Below, piece by piece: positions 15,687 to 25,004 of a stretch of 38,545 bases of DNA; the stretch's first letter is position 1, and each line of letters starts with the position of its first letter. Position numbers and translations under genes: made by a program. The notes under the pieces were generated by a model. The model did no database searches, had not been told where the DNA came from, and saw nothing but the letters and a program-made list of their open reading frames with translations. The stretch comes from Ignavibacteriae bacterium HGW-Ignavibacteriae-2 (GTDB taxonomy: Bacteria; Bacteroidota; Ignavibacteria; Ignavibacteriales; Melioribacteraceae): contig PGYT01000039.1 of the NCBI GenBank assembly GCA_002839805.1, positions 16,441 to 54,985 on the forward strand, given 5' to 3'.

Positions 15687-18593
15687 TTATTGTTGCTCTG
15701 TCGCTATTGATATGGTAGTTATTTCATTTTTAACATTTTGCTTTATGTATAACATTTTATTTTCAAACGAATAAAAATAATTATCGGAGGAATCCAGGAA
15801 CTCATTCCAACTCTTTGATTCATTTATAATTTTTCCTGAGCTTTTTACTTCTTTAACCGCCGGAGTTTTAATAATAAAAGATATATTTGTTTTAAAAGGA
15901 GGAATTTCTAAAATCACACCGCCATTTTCTGCTGAAACTTTTATTTTTTTCTCATTTTCCTCAACATAATCTTTATAATTATATTCAATTGTTTTATCAG
16001 GCATAACTATAAAAGTAAGATTGTTATAAGATTTCAAATCGTTTGTCATATCCGAGGCGAATAAAAATGTTTTATTCAAATTTACAGGAGTAATGCTTCC
16101 ATTCTTTATAAAAACCGGAAGTTTATCATAAGGGACATCCATGTTGTAAACTGTTTTTCCGGAATATTTTTTTAAAGACCACAGATCGAACCAGTCTCCC
16201 TCGGGGAGGTAAATTTCTTTTTTTGTACCTGGTTCAGTTACTGCACAAACCAAAAGATTTCTGCCCAATTTATAATCGGTTTCATATTTTACAACATTTG
16301 AGTCAAGAGGATATTCTGTTACCAAAGGGCGCATCAGAGGAAATCCTGTTTCAATTGTAAATTCACATTCCGAATATAAGTATGGTATTATATTGAAGCG
16401 CACGTTCGCATATTTTTTGTAAACATCTATACACGACGGATCATTGTACATCCGTGCGATATTCCATGGAGTTCTTTCAAGATTCGGATCACCCGAATAA
16501 GCCGAGTGGAATTGCATAACAGGAGAAAACGCTGCTTGCGCCACACTGCGATTATATAACTCCGGCGAGAGATTAGTTTCATCATGGTAACCGGCAATAT
16601 CATAGCCTATAAACGAAATACCAGAAATCGAAGAGTTTAAGCATGATCTTATAGCTTCCTTAAATGCGGGAAAAGAAGAACATTGATCCCCGTTCCATGC
16701 GAGCGGATGTTTTTGAGCTCCGAAAGTTCCCGCCCTATGAAACACCGCCGTTTCCTTATTTACCGATTTAATTAATTTGTAATATGCGTCAACGTAAAGA
16801 TTAGCATAAACATTTCTCACCTCTTCGCCGCTTCTTCCGTCTGAAAAAATTAAATCTCTTCCCCAAATAAATTCACCACCATCGCATTTAAAACCATCTA
16901 TCTCCATTTCTTCAACTAAATATTTTCTTTTTTTCATCCACCAATCGGAAGCTTCTTTACTTGTGAAATCAAGATTCAAACTATTGCCGAACCATGTTGG
17001 CGGAATTCTAAAGGGTGAGCCGTCCGGATTTTTTACGACGAAATTTTTATCTACAGCATACTTCTCATCATTATCTCTTTGTTCGTTTTCTACCGAACTT
17101 GATTTAAGAACCGGGATATTCCACAGCACCAATTTCATGTTATCATTATGAAGATTATTAATCATTTCAACCGGATCAGGCCATCTTCCGGTAAATTTGA
17201 AATCTTTTAACGAAAAAGCCTGCTCTCCTAATTTTGGTTCATAAATTGCATCATTAAAAATGTAAAAAGTTTCTTCATCGCTCCAGGCTTCAATAACTAC
17301 TACCGTATTCGGAATATCATATTTCTTTAACGAATCGATCTGAGCTTCAATTTCAATTTGTTTATCCCATTCGTTTGCTGAAATCCAGGGGCCCAAAGTC
17401 CAAGCAGGTATACGGTCGCTTTTGCCTGTCAAATTCGCGAAGCCGGATATTATATTTAATGGTTTTTCATCGGCGAATAAATAATATTGGAATTCTCCCT
17501 CATACTTCCTTCCGAAATTCGATATGATTTCGCATCTGTTGGATTTCTCTGTATCAAGATTGAAGCGTGAATAATAAGTTGAATTAAGAAAAAATCCGTA
17601 ATTTTTATTTGTGAAATAGAACGGTACAGGGATATAGGTGCGCAAACCTTGATCTTTCCACGTATTAACGACATAATTATCAATACCATTTCCTCTCTGA
17701 TTAATTGAGTTATATCTCTCACCGAATCCGAAAAACATTTCATCATCAGGAGTATAATAACTCTCACTTACTTTTAGTATGCCCGTTTTATTGTTTAGGA
17801 AGCTGATTGATGAATGTCCTGGATACAAAAATTGTTTAACTAATTCTTTGTTATTCTTTTTTGAAATTAATTTTAAGTGAAACGGATTATAATTTATTTC
17901 AAGGTTCATTCTTGAATTCGACAAGACAGCTTTACTCTCCGATTGCGTAAAAAAACATTTCTCCCCTGAGCCGGCATTTGTTTTTACGGAATTTGAAAAT
18001 AAAATTCTAAGATCGAGTGACAATTCAGAGTTAAATGAGATTTGAACGATCGGATTAACCGACTCGTTGGTCGATAAGCATGAAAGGATTAAGTTATTGT
18101 TAGAAAAGTGTGCAGATTTAACTTCGGTTAAATAATCCCATCCGTATATAATAAAATTATAACCGTTCGATTTAGTGCTTTCATTATCGTTAAAATTTAT
18201 ACGCAAACTGTATCCGACCGAATCGCCTTTTGAAAATTTGCCGATATCAGCCTTCCAGTAACTTTCGCTAGCGTTATTATATTGAAAATCGGCTCTAATA
18301 GTTTTTTCAACCAGCGAGTTTATAACAACATCAACAAAACATTCCTGTTTATTAAATATTGGAGAGGTTTTAAAATTTATAATAACGCTTTCATTTTCAA
18401 CAGGATCGCGCGGTTCCCTTTCACAATTATTAAGAGGAATTTCCAGTTCTCTGTCAGGATAAATGTTTTCATATCCTAAAGGACTATGATATATACTCCC
18501 TTGCGCATATAAAAAACTTATTGAACACAAGAAAACCGATAACGTTAATAAATAACTGCTTACTGTCACTGAAAAAGATAAGCGTTTGTTCAT
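15687..18593 (-). CDS. Secreted GH31 alpha-glycosidase
   Basis: This 968-residue protein has a signal peptide ending near LYAQ. An N-terminal beta-sandwich is followed by a GH31 (beta/alpha)8 barrel at about residues 370-720 and C-terminal beta domains. The expected catalytic nucleophile is Asp571 in GFKCDGGEF, and the acid/base is Asp636 in WNGDQ. These assignments come from the GH31 pattern. The family includes alpha-glucosidases and alpha-xylosidases; the KCDGGE form does not decide which. Beside GH97 in one operon, alpha-glucosidase action on imported oligosaccharides is likely. AGAGG precedes the ATG. Confidence 0.88.
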   Translation of the reverse strand: MNKRLSFSVTVSSYLLTLSVFLCSISFLYAQGSIYHSPLGYENIYPDRELEIPLNNCEREPRDPVENESVIINFKTSPIFNKQECFVDVVINSLVEKTIRADFQYNNASESYWKADIGKFSKGDSVGYSLRINFNDNESTKSNGYNFIIYGWDYLTEVKSAHFSNNNLILSCLSTNESVNPIVQISFNSELSLDLRILFSNSVKTNAGSGEKCFFTQSESKAVLSNSRMNLEINYNPFHLKLISKKNNKELVKQFLYPGHSSISFLNNKTGILKVSESYYTPDDEMFFGFGERYNSINQRGNGIDNYVVNTWKDQGLRTYIPVPFYFTNKNYGFFLNSTYYSRFNLDTEKSNRCEIISNFGRKYEGEFQYYLFADEKPLNIISGFANLTGKSDRIPAWTLGPWISANEWDKQIEIEAQIDSLKKYDIPNTVVVIEAWSDEETFYIFNDAIYEPKLGEQAFSLKDFKFTGRWPDPVEMINNLHNDNMKLVLWNIPVLKSSSVENEQRDNDEKYAVDKNFVVKNPDGSPFRIPPTWFGNSLNLDFTSKEASDWWMKKRKYLVEEMEIDGFKCDGGEFIWGRDLIFSDGRSGEEVRNVYANLYVDAYYKLIKSVNKETAVFHRAGTFGAQKHPLAWNGDQCSSFPAFKEAIRSCLNSSISGISFIGYDIAGYHDETNLSPELYNRSVAQAAFSPVMQFHSAYSGDPNLERTPWNIARMYNDPSCIDVYKKYANVRFNIIPYLYSECEFTIETGFPLMRPLVTEYPLDSNVVKYETDYKLGRNLLVCAVTEPGTKKEIYLPEGDWFDLWSLKKYSGKTVYNMDVPYDKLPVFIKNGSITPVNLNKTFLFASDMTNDLKSYNNLTFIVMPDKTIEYNYKDYVEENEKKIKVSAENGGVILEIPPFKTNISFIIKTPAVKEVKSSGKIINESKSWNEFLDSSDNYFYSFENKMLYIKQNVKNEITTISIATEQQ

Positions 18594-18631
18594 TTATAAA
18601 CCTCTGTAAAAATATGTTATTCGTTGCCGAA

Positions 18632-20617
18632 TCAATTTATTTTTTCAATCTTACACGCAAAGCCGCCGCCGGGGGCAAGGTGTATAGTATACTCCTGATT
18701 ATTAGATATCTTTTCTTCCGCTATGTTTATAGAATACGGATTATTTATGTAGTGTGCATCTTTGCCGTCTGAATAGGATTTCATTAAATAATTTCCTGGT
18801 TCTAAAAAATCGAATTTCACTTTAACTTCTCTTTCATTCTCATCCGATACAGCACCCACATACCACGCATTATCTTTTTCGCGGGCTATTACAACATAAT
18901 CGCCAATGACTGCCTTAAGAGCAATTGTTGTGTCCCAGTCGGTAGGAACGCATTTTATAAATTCAAACGCCGGATTATCTTTGTAATTCTCTATTAAGTC
19001 CGCCGCCATTTGTAATGGACTATAAAGTACAACATAAAGCGCAAGTTGATTGGCTAATGTAGATTTAACGAACTCGTCTATTTTGTATTGATCGTACTTC
19101 AAATCAAATATCCCTGGAGTATAATCCATAGGTCCTGATAGACCACGCGTAAAAGGCAATATTGTTACATGCTCGGGCGGATTCCCGATGCTCCATGCAT
19201 TCCATTCGGTACCACGCATTCCTTCAGCTGTCATAAGATTTGGATAAGTTCTGCACATTCCTGTAGCTTTAATTGGTTCATGAACATCAAGCATAAGATT
19301 ATATTCGTAAGCTTTTTCCATAACTAGATTATAATGGTCTATCATCATTTGCCCATAATGATATCCGTAGGGTCTAATAGGTCCGGCATAACCCGTTTTT
19401 ACAATATTAACGCCGTTGTCTTTATAAAATTTAAAAGCGGCATCCAATTGTTTTTCATAATTAATATAATCGCCGCCAGTTTCATGATGGCCGATTAACG
19501 AGATGTTTTTCGATTTTGCATACTTTGATATCTCGGTAATATCAAAATCCGGATAACATTCTGTGTAAGAAAAAGCCCCGTTGCCTTTGCCCCACATCTC
19601 CCATCCTTTATTCCAACCCTCGGCTAAAACCGCATTAAAATTGTTCTCCGAGGCAAAATCTATATATCGTTTTACATTTTCGGTTGTCGCGCCGTGTTTC
19701 GGACCCATTACCCACGATTCCTTATCCAGATGCATAGCCCACCAAACACCCACATATTTACCGGGTTTTATCCAATCAAAATTTTTATCTGCCGGCGGAG
19801 GATTAAGATTTAGAATAATATTTGATGATATCAGGTCTTCTGCGCTAGGAGTAATAATTATAACACGCCAGGGAGTATCGAACGGCGCTGTCTGTTTTAC
19901 TCTTATTCCATCTGGCCACGGAACCAGAACCGATTGAAAGGAATTGGCAGGATATCTATTTCTTTCAAGCGTCATACTTGAATAATTTTTAAGCTGTGCT
20001 TCGTGAATCGTTATACAAGTTCCCCTTTCTGTCTGAAGCGTAATAGGTGTGTGAGCTCCAAGTATTTTATCAATAGCAGTATTGCGATACGTATATTCTT
20101 CGCTGTCGTAGTCATTAGGAATCCACCAAGCATTAAAATTATCCGCGAAATTAAAAAATGTTAACTCGTCTGTAATTTCAAAATAATTGTTCTCTATCTG
20201 CTTATCAAAATGGTATCGGAAAGCAACGCCGTCGTTATAGGCTCTTACAATAAATTGGATTTTTCTGAAGGGAGTGTATTTTTCTTCAAGATTAAGAATT
20301 AGCTCATTATACTCGTTCGATATCTTTTTATTTTGACCCCACACCGGTTTCCATACTTCACTGAATTTATTTGTACTATAATCGACACAAGTGAAATTTG
20401 AAAGTTCCGGCTGATTCTTAAACCTGAATCCCAATGGAGATGGAGTAACAATAGATTCATCGCCGTAAGTTAATTCATAATGGGCTACCCCATCGTGCAG
20501 AGAAAACGTATAAATAATTCTTCCGTCCGGCGAAACAACTTTATGATTATCAGCTGCAGTGCACACTGAAACAAAAAACAAAATTAAAACAAATACATTC
20601 GTGAAGTTAAATTTCAT
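18632..20617 (-). CDS. GH97 alpha-glucosidase, SusB-like inverting type
   Basis: This 661-residue protein has a signal peptide ending near CTAA. It has the GH97 layout: N-terminal beta-sandwich, (beta/alpha)8 barrel, and a C-terminal beta domain. Glu379 (HHETGG), Glu447 (DVHEPIK) and Glu471 (RGTEWNAW) have almost exactly the spacing of the known catalytic and calcium-binding glutamates of Bacteroides SusB. The strand where retaining GH97 enzymes carry an Asp nucleophile reads VKTGYAG, with Gly. This points to an inverting, calcium-dependent alpha-glucosidase acting in the periplasm on the ends of alpha-glucans. AAGGGCAAGG precedes the ATG. Confidence 0.9.
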   Translation of the reverse strand: MKFNFTNVFVLILFFVSVCTAADNHKVVSPDGRIIYTFSLHDGVAHYELTYGDESIVTPSPLGFRFKNQPELSNFTCVDYSTNKFSEVWKPVWGQNKKISNEYNELILNLEEKYTPFRKIQFIVRAYNDGVAFRYHFDKQIENNYFEITDELTFFNFADNFNAWWIPNDYDSEEYTYRNTAIDKILGAHTPITLQTERGTCITIHEAQLKNYSSMTLERNRYPANSFQSVLVPWPDGIRVKQTAPFDTPWRVIIITPSAEDLISSNIILNLNPPPADKNFDWIKPGKYVGVWWAMHLDKESWVMGPKHGATTENVKRYIDFASENNFNAVLAEGWNKGWEMWGKGNGAFSYTECYPDFDITEISKYAKSKNISLIGHHETGGDYINYEKQLDAAFKFYKDNGVNIVKTGYAGPIRPYGYHYGQMMIDHYNLVMEKAYEYNLMLDVHEPIKATGMCRTYPNLMTAEGMRGTEWNAWSIGNPPEHVTILPFTRGLSGPMDYTPGIFDLKYDQYKIDEFVKSTLANQLALYVVLYSPLQMAADLIENYKDNPAFEFIKCVPTDWDTTIALKAVIGDYVVIAREKDNAWYVGAVSDENEREVKVKFDFLEPGNYLMKSYSDGKDAHYINNPYSINIAEEKISNNQEYTIHLAPGGGFACKIEKIN

Positions 20618-20633
20618 CCTTGCCCTTATATAT

Positions 20634-23315
20634 TTAATTAACCGGAATTATTCTTAGATGATCTATTAAAGCTTCATTTTTTTCTTCATTCATATTGCCG
20701 TTTATTGGTAAATATTTTAATTCGAACCGAGATAGACCTTTTTTCAAATAACATTTAATTGAATTTGAATATCCCCAGTTGTTCCAAATATTTTCACCCC
20801 TTTGCGGTAGAACAATAGTCGATTCCAATTTATCATTTATATATAATGTTCTTATCCCGCATGCATTATACGTATTTATGGGTCCATTGCCATTGGCGTA
20901 CTTAAAATCAATCCAGTAGTTACCGTCCCTCTCAATTTCCTTTGTGAATAGTATAGCGGCATTATCAGATATTGTTGTTCTTATATATCCCTGACCGGTA
21001 TAACCTTCGATCTTATTTTCAATTAAACCGCTCGAGGCTTTCACTTCACAATTGTTTTCAATTAAGGTTGTTACTGGCTCAGACATAAACGATTGATACC
21101 CATCTTTATCAATCGCTACAACCACATATTCATCCGCATATTTTCCAGGTATAACCGGAAAAGATTCTTCTTTTATCTCCGCAATCATCATACCATTTTG
21201 AAATATCTTATAATATTCGGCACCTTCTATTTTTTGCCAGTTTAAACTACCAGTTTTTAGATTAACAATTGGAGTAGAAGGTGCAAAATGGTTTTCAGCG
21301 ACATTCATTTCGCCCGTAACGCTTATATTATCCAAAAATATTTCAACGGAGTGTTTGCCGGAAATATTTTTCGGGATAGAAACTGTTTGTACTTTTTCAC
21401 CGTCGATAATTGCTTTAATTATCCTACATCCAAAACCATGAACAGTTATATCAATTGACGCGTTTCTATATTTCATATTTGTTAACTTATTTTCACCTCC
21501 GAATTTTTCGGGCACAAATGGAGCAATATCCAAACTATTTTCTGTTAAAGTAATGCCGAACATCACCCTATAAATTGTTGCAAGATTTCCCGCAATACTC
21601 CATAACATCCGATCGGAATTTATTTCAGTACCGTCGAAATGTCCGTTATCGGCGACCATGTTTTCTTTATTGGTAAGAAATAAAGACGCGGCGCGATAAA
21701 TGGCATCCATTCCGAAATTAACAGCGGTTTCGTTTTTTGCTTTTGAAGCGGCCCATGTCCAGTAGCTAACAACAAACGGCCAAATCGCGTTATTATGATA
21801 TGGCGGGATGTTAGTTATCTGGGGATATATACAAGTGGGTCCGTATTCAACAACAGGCATATTGTCAAATATACTTTTACCTTTCTTTTCATCAGCAATA
21901 TTAAATAAAACCGAGAGAGCTTCACCGAGAGTTTCAGACTTGGGAGAAACATAGCTGTAATTTCTTCCATAAATAAATTGCGCGTAATAACCTTTATCTT
22001 CCATCCATAATTTTTTGTTAATTGCCGCTTTCAAATTTTCGGCCAGTTCTTTATAATCACCCGTATTATAACCGAGTTCATTTTCAATCAAGTTTAATAT
22101 TTCCAATGTACGGTAATGCAAAGCATTTGTGCCGAGGGAGCATGATTTATAAATATCTTTTGGATCCATCCACGTCGGATATGTTTGTTCACGCCAATCC
22201 AGAAAAGAAGATTCGCCAAGTACCAAATTTGTGCTTTTATCAAAGGCATTTATAATATCCGCATCCACGGACTTTTTTATTATTCCGTAAATATGTTTAA
22301 GCCATTGGGTATCGCCTGTTACCAGATATATTTCCCACGCGGCAACAGACCAAACAACTCTATCGGTAGAAATAGGCCACGAACCCCCCGTGCCAGTATC
22401 CTGAATAATTCTTCCATTACTCACTTTTTTAAGTAAACTTTGTTTTGCAATATCCGGCTGAATTAAAGCGAGAGAAAGAAAAATGCTATAGCTAATGTCC
22501 CTTGTCCATACACCGTGCCATTTTGCTCCAGCCATAAAAGTTGAGTCAGTACGAATGTCCAACAAAAACTCCTCGAGCGCCATATTATAAAGTGCTTGTT
22601 GAAGAATATTTTGCGATTCATATTTAGGATATTCTGAAATATCATTCTTTAACTCCCAAACGGCATTTCCTTCTGAGTCAATTGAACGATAGTCGTTAGT
22701 TTTAAAAACTATTTTACATTCGTAAATTCCATCGCCGTCGGGATCTGTCATTTTATATTGAGGATTCTTTTGTATTTCTCCGAAATTCCAAGACAACGGC
22801 TCTGTATCTCCGGCTATAAACAATCCTTCGAAGTTCTCTTTAGTAATTCTGCTGCCATTATAAGTTTCAAAGTATCCTTTTTCATCAAAGGATTTAAGGA
22901 CATCACTAAAATTAATTCTGAATAAAACCGATACTTCCGAATTTTGGGGAAGGAATTCGTTTTTTATTTTCGAAATTTCTTTTTCACCGCTAAATTCTTT
23001 CCCGAATTCGAAAAGGGGTGTAACGTAATTTTTATTCTCAGGTTTTATAAGTATAAAATGGTCTTCTGTCGGTTTGCGTTCGTTATCCAAACCATTTATA
23101 CTGAATTTAAATTGAATAACTGCACTAGTACTTCTCATAAATCCGTCTCTGTAATTCGACTTTATCTTAACGGGTGATTCAGCGACAGATTTATAATTTT
23201 TTTGAATTACCATGTACCTGCCAACGTTAAATGTTTGCTGAGCCAAGAATTCCACATTCAAAATTTCACACAACAGTAGAATTAAAATAAAATTTCCTGT
23301 TATTTTTCTTTTCAT
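20634..23315 (-). CDS. Secreted six-hairpin glycosidase with FN3 and CBM35-like domains
   Basis: This 893-residue protein has a signal peptide. Its parts in order are a beta-sandwich (about residues 100-220), an (alpha/alpha)6 barrel (about 235-610), a beta domain (610-685), an FN3-like domain (690-760) and a C-terminal CBM6/35-like domain (765-893; GYTGQGYI ... YWIDFKYANG). The barrel shows WHGVWTRDISYS and DWREQTYPTWMDP, as in GH63/GH133-like six-hairpin glycosidases and glycogen-debranching relatives. The exact family and substrate cannot be fixed by eye. In this operon an alpha-glucan substrate is the best guess. No clear ribosome site precedes the ATG. Confidence 0.75.
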   Translation of the reverse strand: MKRKITGNFILILLLCEILNVEFLAQQTFNVGRYMVIQKNYKSVAESPVKIKSNYRDGFMRSTSAVIQFKFSINGLDNERKPTEDHFILIKPENKNYVTPLFEFGKEFSGEKEISKIKNEFLPQNSEVSVLFRINFSDVLKSFDEKGYFETYNGSRITKENFEGLFIAGDTEPLSWNFGEIQKNPQYKMTDPDGDGIYECKIVFKTNDYRSIDSEGNAVWELKNDISEYPKYESQNILQQALYNMALEEFLLDIRTDSTFMAGAKWHGVWTRDISYSIFLSLALIQPDIAKQSLLKKVSNGRIIQDTGTGGSWPISTDRVVWSVAAWEIYLVTGDTQWLKHIYGIIKKSVDADIINAFDKSTNLVLGESSFLDWREQTYPTWMDPKDIYKSCSLGTNALHYRTLEILNLIENELGYNTGDYKELAENLKAAINKKLWMEDKGYYAQFIYGRNYSYVSPKSETLGEALSVLFNIADEKKGKSIFDNMPVVEYGPTCIYPQITNIPPYHNNAIWPFVVSYWTWAASKAKNETAVNFGMDAIYRAASLFLTNKENMVADNGHFDGTEINSDRMLWSIAGNLATIYRVMFGITLTENSLDIAPFVPEKFGGENKLTNMKYRNASIDITVHGFGCRIIKAIIDGEKVQTVSIPKNISGKHSVEIFLDNISVTGEMNVAENHFAPSTPIVNLKTGSLNWQKIEGAEYYKIFQNGMMIAEIKEESFPVIPGKYADEYVVVAIDKDGYQSFMSEPVTTLIENNCEVKASSGLIENKIEGYTGQGYIRTTISDNAAILFTKEIERDGNYWIDFKYANGNGPINTYNACGIRTLYINDKLESTIVLPQRGENIWNNWGYSNSIKCYLKKGLSRFELKYLPINGNMNEEKNEALIDHLRIIPVN

Positions 23316-23354
23316 AATAAAAGTACCGAAGTAATGTGCAAGAATAAAAATTAA

Positions 23355-23390
23355 ACATCAGAGGAGCACCAGACTAATCTCCTCTGATGT
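23355..23390 (-). terminator. Intra-operon hairpin, possible attenuator or processing site
   Basis: ACATCAGAGGAG and CTCCTCTGATGT are perfect 12-bp arms around a 12-base loop. On the minus strand a T-rich stretch (TTAATTTTTATTC) follows. It lies in the widest gap within the operon (89 bases), between the T9SS-sorted protein gene and the glycosidase gene. It could lower downstream expression or stabilise the 3' end of the upstream message. Confidence 0.65.
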
Positions 23391-23404
23391 ACACCAACCA
23401 CAAA

Positions 23405-24973
23405 TTATTTTACTAGCATCATTTTTCTTGTAATTAAACTGGATCCATTTGATAAACTGTAGAAATAAATTCCGCTTGATAAAGAAGCCGCGTCAAATTT
23501 CACTTCATAGGTCCCAGCGGATTGTTGGGTATTTACCAATTCCATTACTTTTTGACCAATTGCATTGTATATACTAATATTTACATCAGCTTGTTTATTG
23601 ATTTCATATTTAATAGTAGTTGAAGGATTAAACGGATTTGGATAATTTTGTTCCAATTGGAATTTTGAGGGAATTTCATCGTCAAGTTTTCTTACAGAAA
23701 CTGCCCCGCTTAGGCTTGGCCAAATATCCAATACTTCAAAAACATCACTTCTCTCAAGGATTTCGCAAACTAAGTCTTCACCTGTACCGCCAAATCCATC
23801 CATATAATAAGTTGAGCTGATTTGTTCACAGCCGGGGTAATAAACACCGTATTTATAAGATGTTCTGCCGCCAACACTACCCTTCGGGAAAGTAACAATA
23901 CTCGACCAGATATTATCTCCAGCAATTTTATCTCCTTTTTTACCGCTATCGTTAAGAACGGGAATTCCCGGAGTTATTGTATCCTGCTCTGTCCAAACTC
24001 CGCTCCAACTGCCAAGAATTGGATGGCTTCCCCTTACCGTCATAAATTGAATTAAGTTGAGTGGAATAGCTGAACTGTCATATCTATTTGTAGCATTATG
24101 ATTCATATCTACCTGGAAAAGAATTTTTGAATCATTTACTAATGTAAAGTTCGGAACGATATCGGGTTTGAGAGGTCCTATTTCTACAGTTGTCCCGTTT
24201 GGTTGAAATGCAGTAAAACGGCCTATACCATTTTCCCATCCATTGTTAGACCATCTGTTCTCGGGCGTGGCATGGAATTTCCATCTTAAAGAGTCTCCGA
24301 CAACATATGCCGGATCTAATTCAAGAACCAAAGTAGTTTCAAAAATAACTCCAGGTAATAAAGGATTTTGCTGCATTTTTCTTTCACCGCTAACTACAAT
24401 AGCCATAGCCTCCCAAGTTAATCCCTCAATAATAATTTGGTCGATTGATGGATCAAAGTAACCTTCACCTGTTCCTACTATATCAGAAACATCAACCATA
24501 AAATGCCATGTATTCTGTGGACCCAAACCCGTAACAACATATTGAAAATTTGGCACTACAGGCTCTAGATTTACAACGGCATTATTTTCTTTAACGTAGT
24601 ATGGTCTTCCATCATAACCCGCGAAGCCGCCTTCCCAGCCGCCGCCTTTAATTTTATCGCTCGGCCATATAAATAATTTCCATCGCAGAGAATCACCGAC
24701 AACCGCTGTGCCTGCATTGATAATAATTGTAGTAGAATAAATATTTGGATTAGAAACAGAAGGGGCAAGAATTCTGGAGCTTGTAGGATCCAAAGTAACA
24801 CCAAAACTATCCCAGGTCAATCCTTCGACCTTTATTGAATCCACCATCGGATTAAAGCCCCCTGCGATAAGATTTGACATATCAATATTAAACGTAACAG
24901 TGTTTGTTATTTGAGCGAACAATGAGCCCGCAAAAAACATAAAAATTAGAACTGCATTGTAACTTTTTTTCAT
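23405..24973 (-). CDS. T9SS-sorted surface protein with duplicated glucan-binding-like domains
   Basis: This 522-residue protein has a signal peptide ending near LFAQ. Two tandem domains (about residues 22-145 and 146-282) are clear duplicates: each has an EGLTW segment, then VVGDSLRWK, then a GWE(G/N)G turn. A third beta domain (about 283-420) carries VRGSHPILGSWSG, similar in style to CBM20/SusE-type starch-binding folds. The C-terminal 85 residues are a T9SS type A sorting tail (FQLEQNYPNPFNPSTTIKYE ... MMLVK), so it is exported by the type IX system and attached to the cell surface. It may hold glucans, as SusE/SusF do. AGGAG precedes the ATG. Confidence 0.8.
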   Translation of the reverse strand: MKKSYNAVLIFMFFAGSLFAQITNTVTFNIDMSNLIAGGFNPMVDSIKVEGLTWDSFGVTLDPTSSRILAPSVSNPNIYSTTIIINAGTAVVGDSLRWKLFIWPSDKIKGGGWEGGFAGYDGRPYYVKENNAVVNLEPVVPNFQYVVTGLGPQNTWHFMVDVSDIVGTGEGYFDPSIDQIIIEGLTWEAMAIVVSGERKMQQNPLLPGVIFETTLVLELDPAYVVGDSLRWKFHATPENRWSNNGWENGIGRFTAFQPNGTTVEIGPLKPDIVPNFTLVNDSKILFQVDMNHNATNRYDSSAIPLNLIQFMTVRGSHPILGSWSGVWTEQDTITPGIPVLNDSGKKGDKIAGDNIWSSIVTFPKGSVGGRTSYKYGVYYPGCEQISSTYYMDGFGGTGEDLVCEILERSDVFEVLDIWPSLSGAVSVRKLDDEIPSKFQLEQNYPNPFNPSTTIKYEINKQADVNISIYNAIGQKVMELVNTQQSAGTYEVKFDAASLSSGIYFYSLSNGSSLITRKMMLVK

Positions 24974-25004
24974 TTTACTATCTCCTGGTTGTTTATGGAT
25001 TGTA

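Noticed and set aside
17456-17767. A 103-codon minus-strand frame inside the GH31 gene
   Set aside because: It is out of frame with a well supported GH31 protein and shows no protein features.
19581-19937. A 118-codon plus-strand frame
   Set aside because: It lies wholly inside the GH97 gene on the other strand, has no ribosome site and reads as antisense of conserved GH97 motifs.
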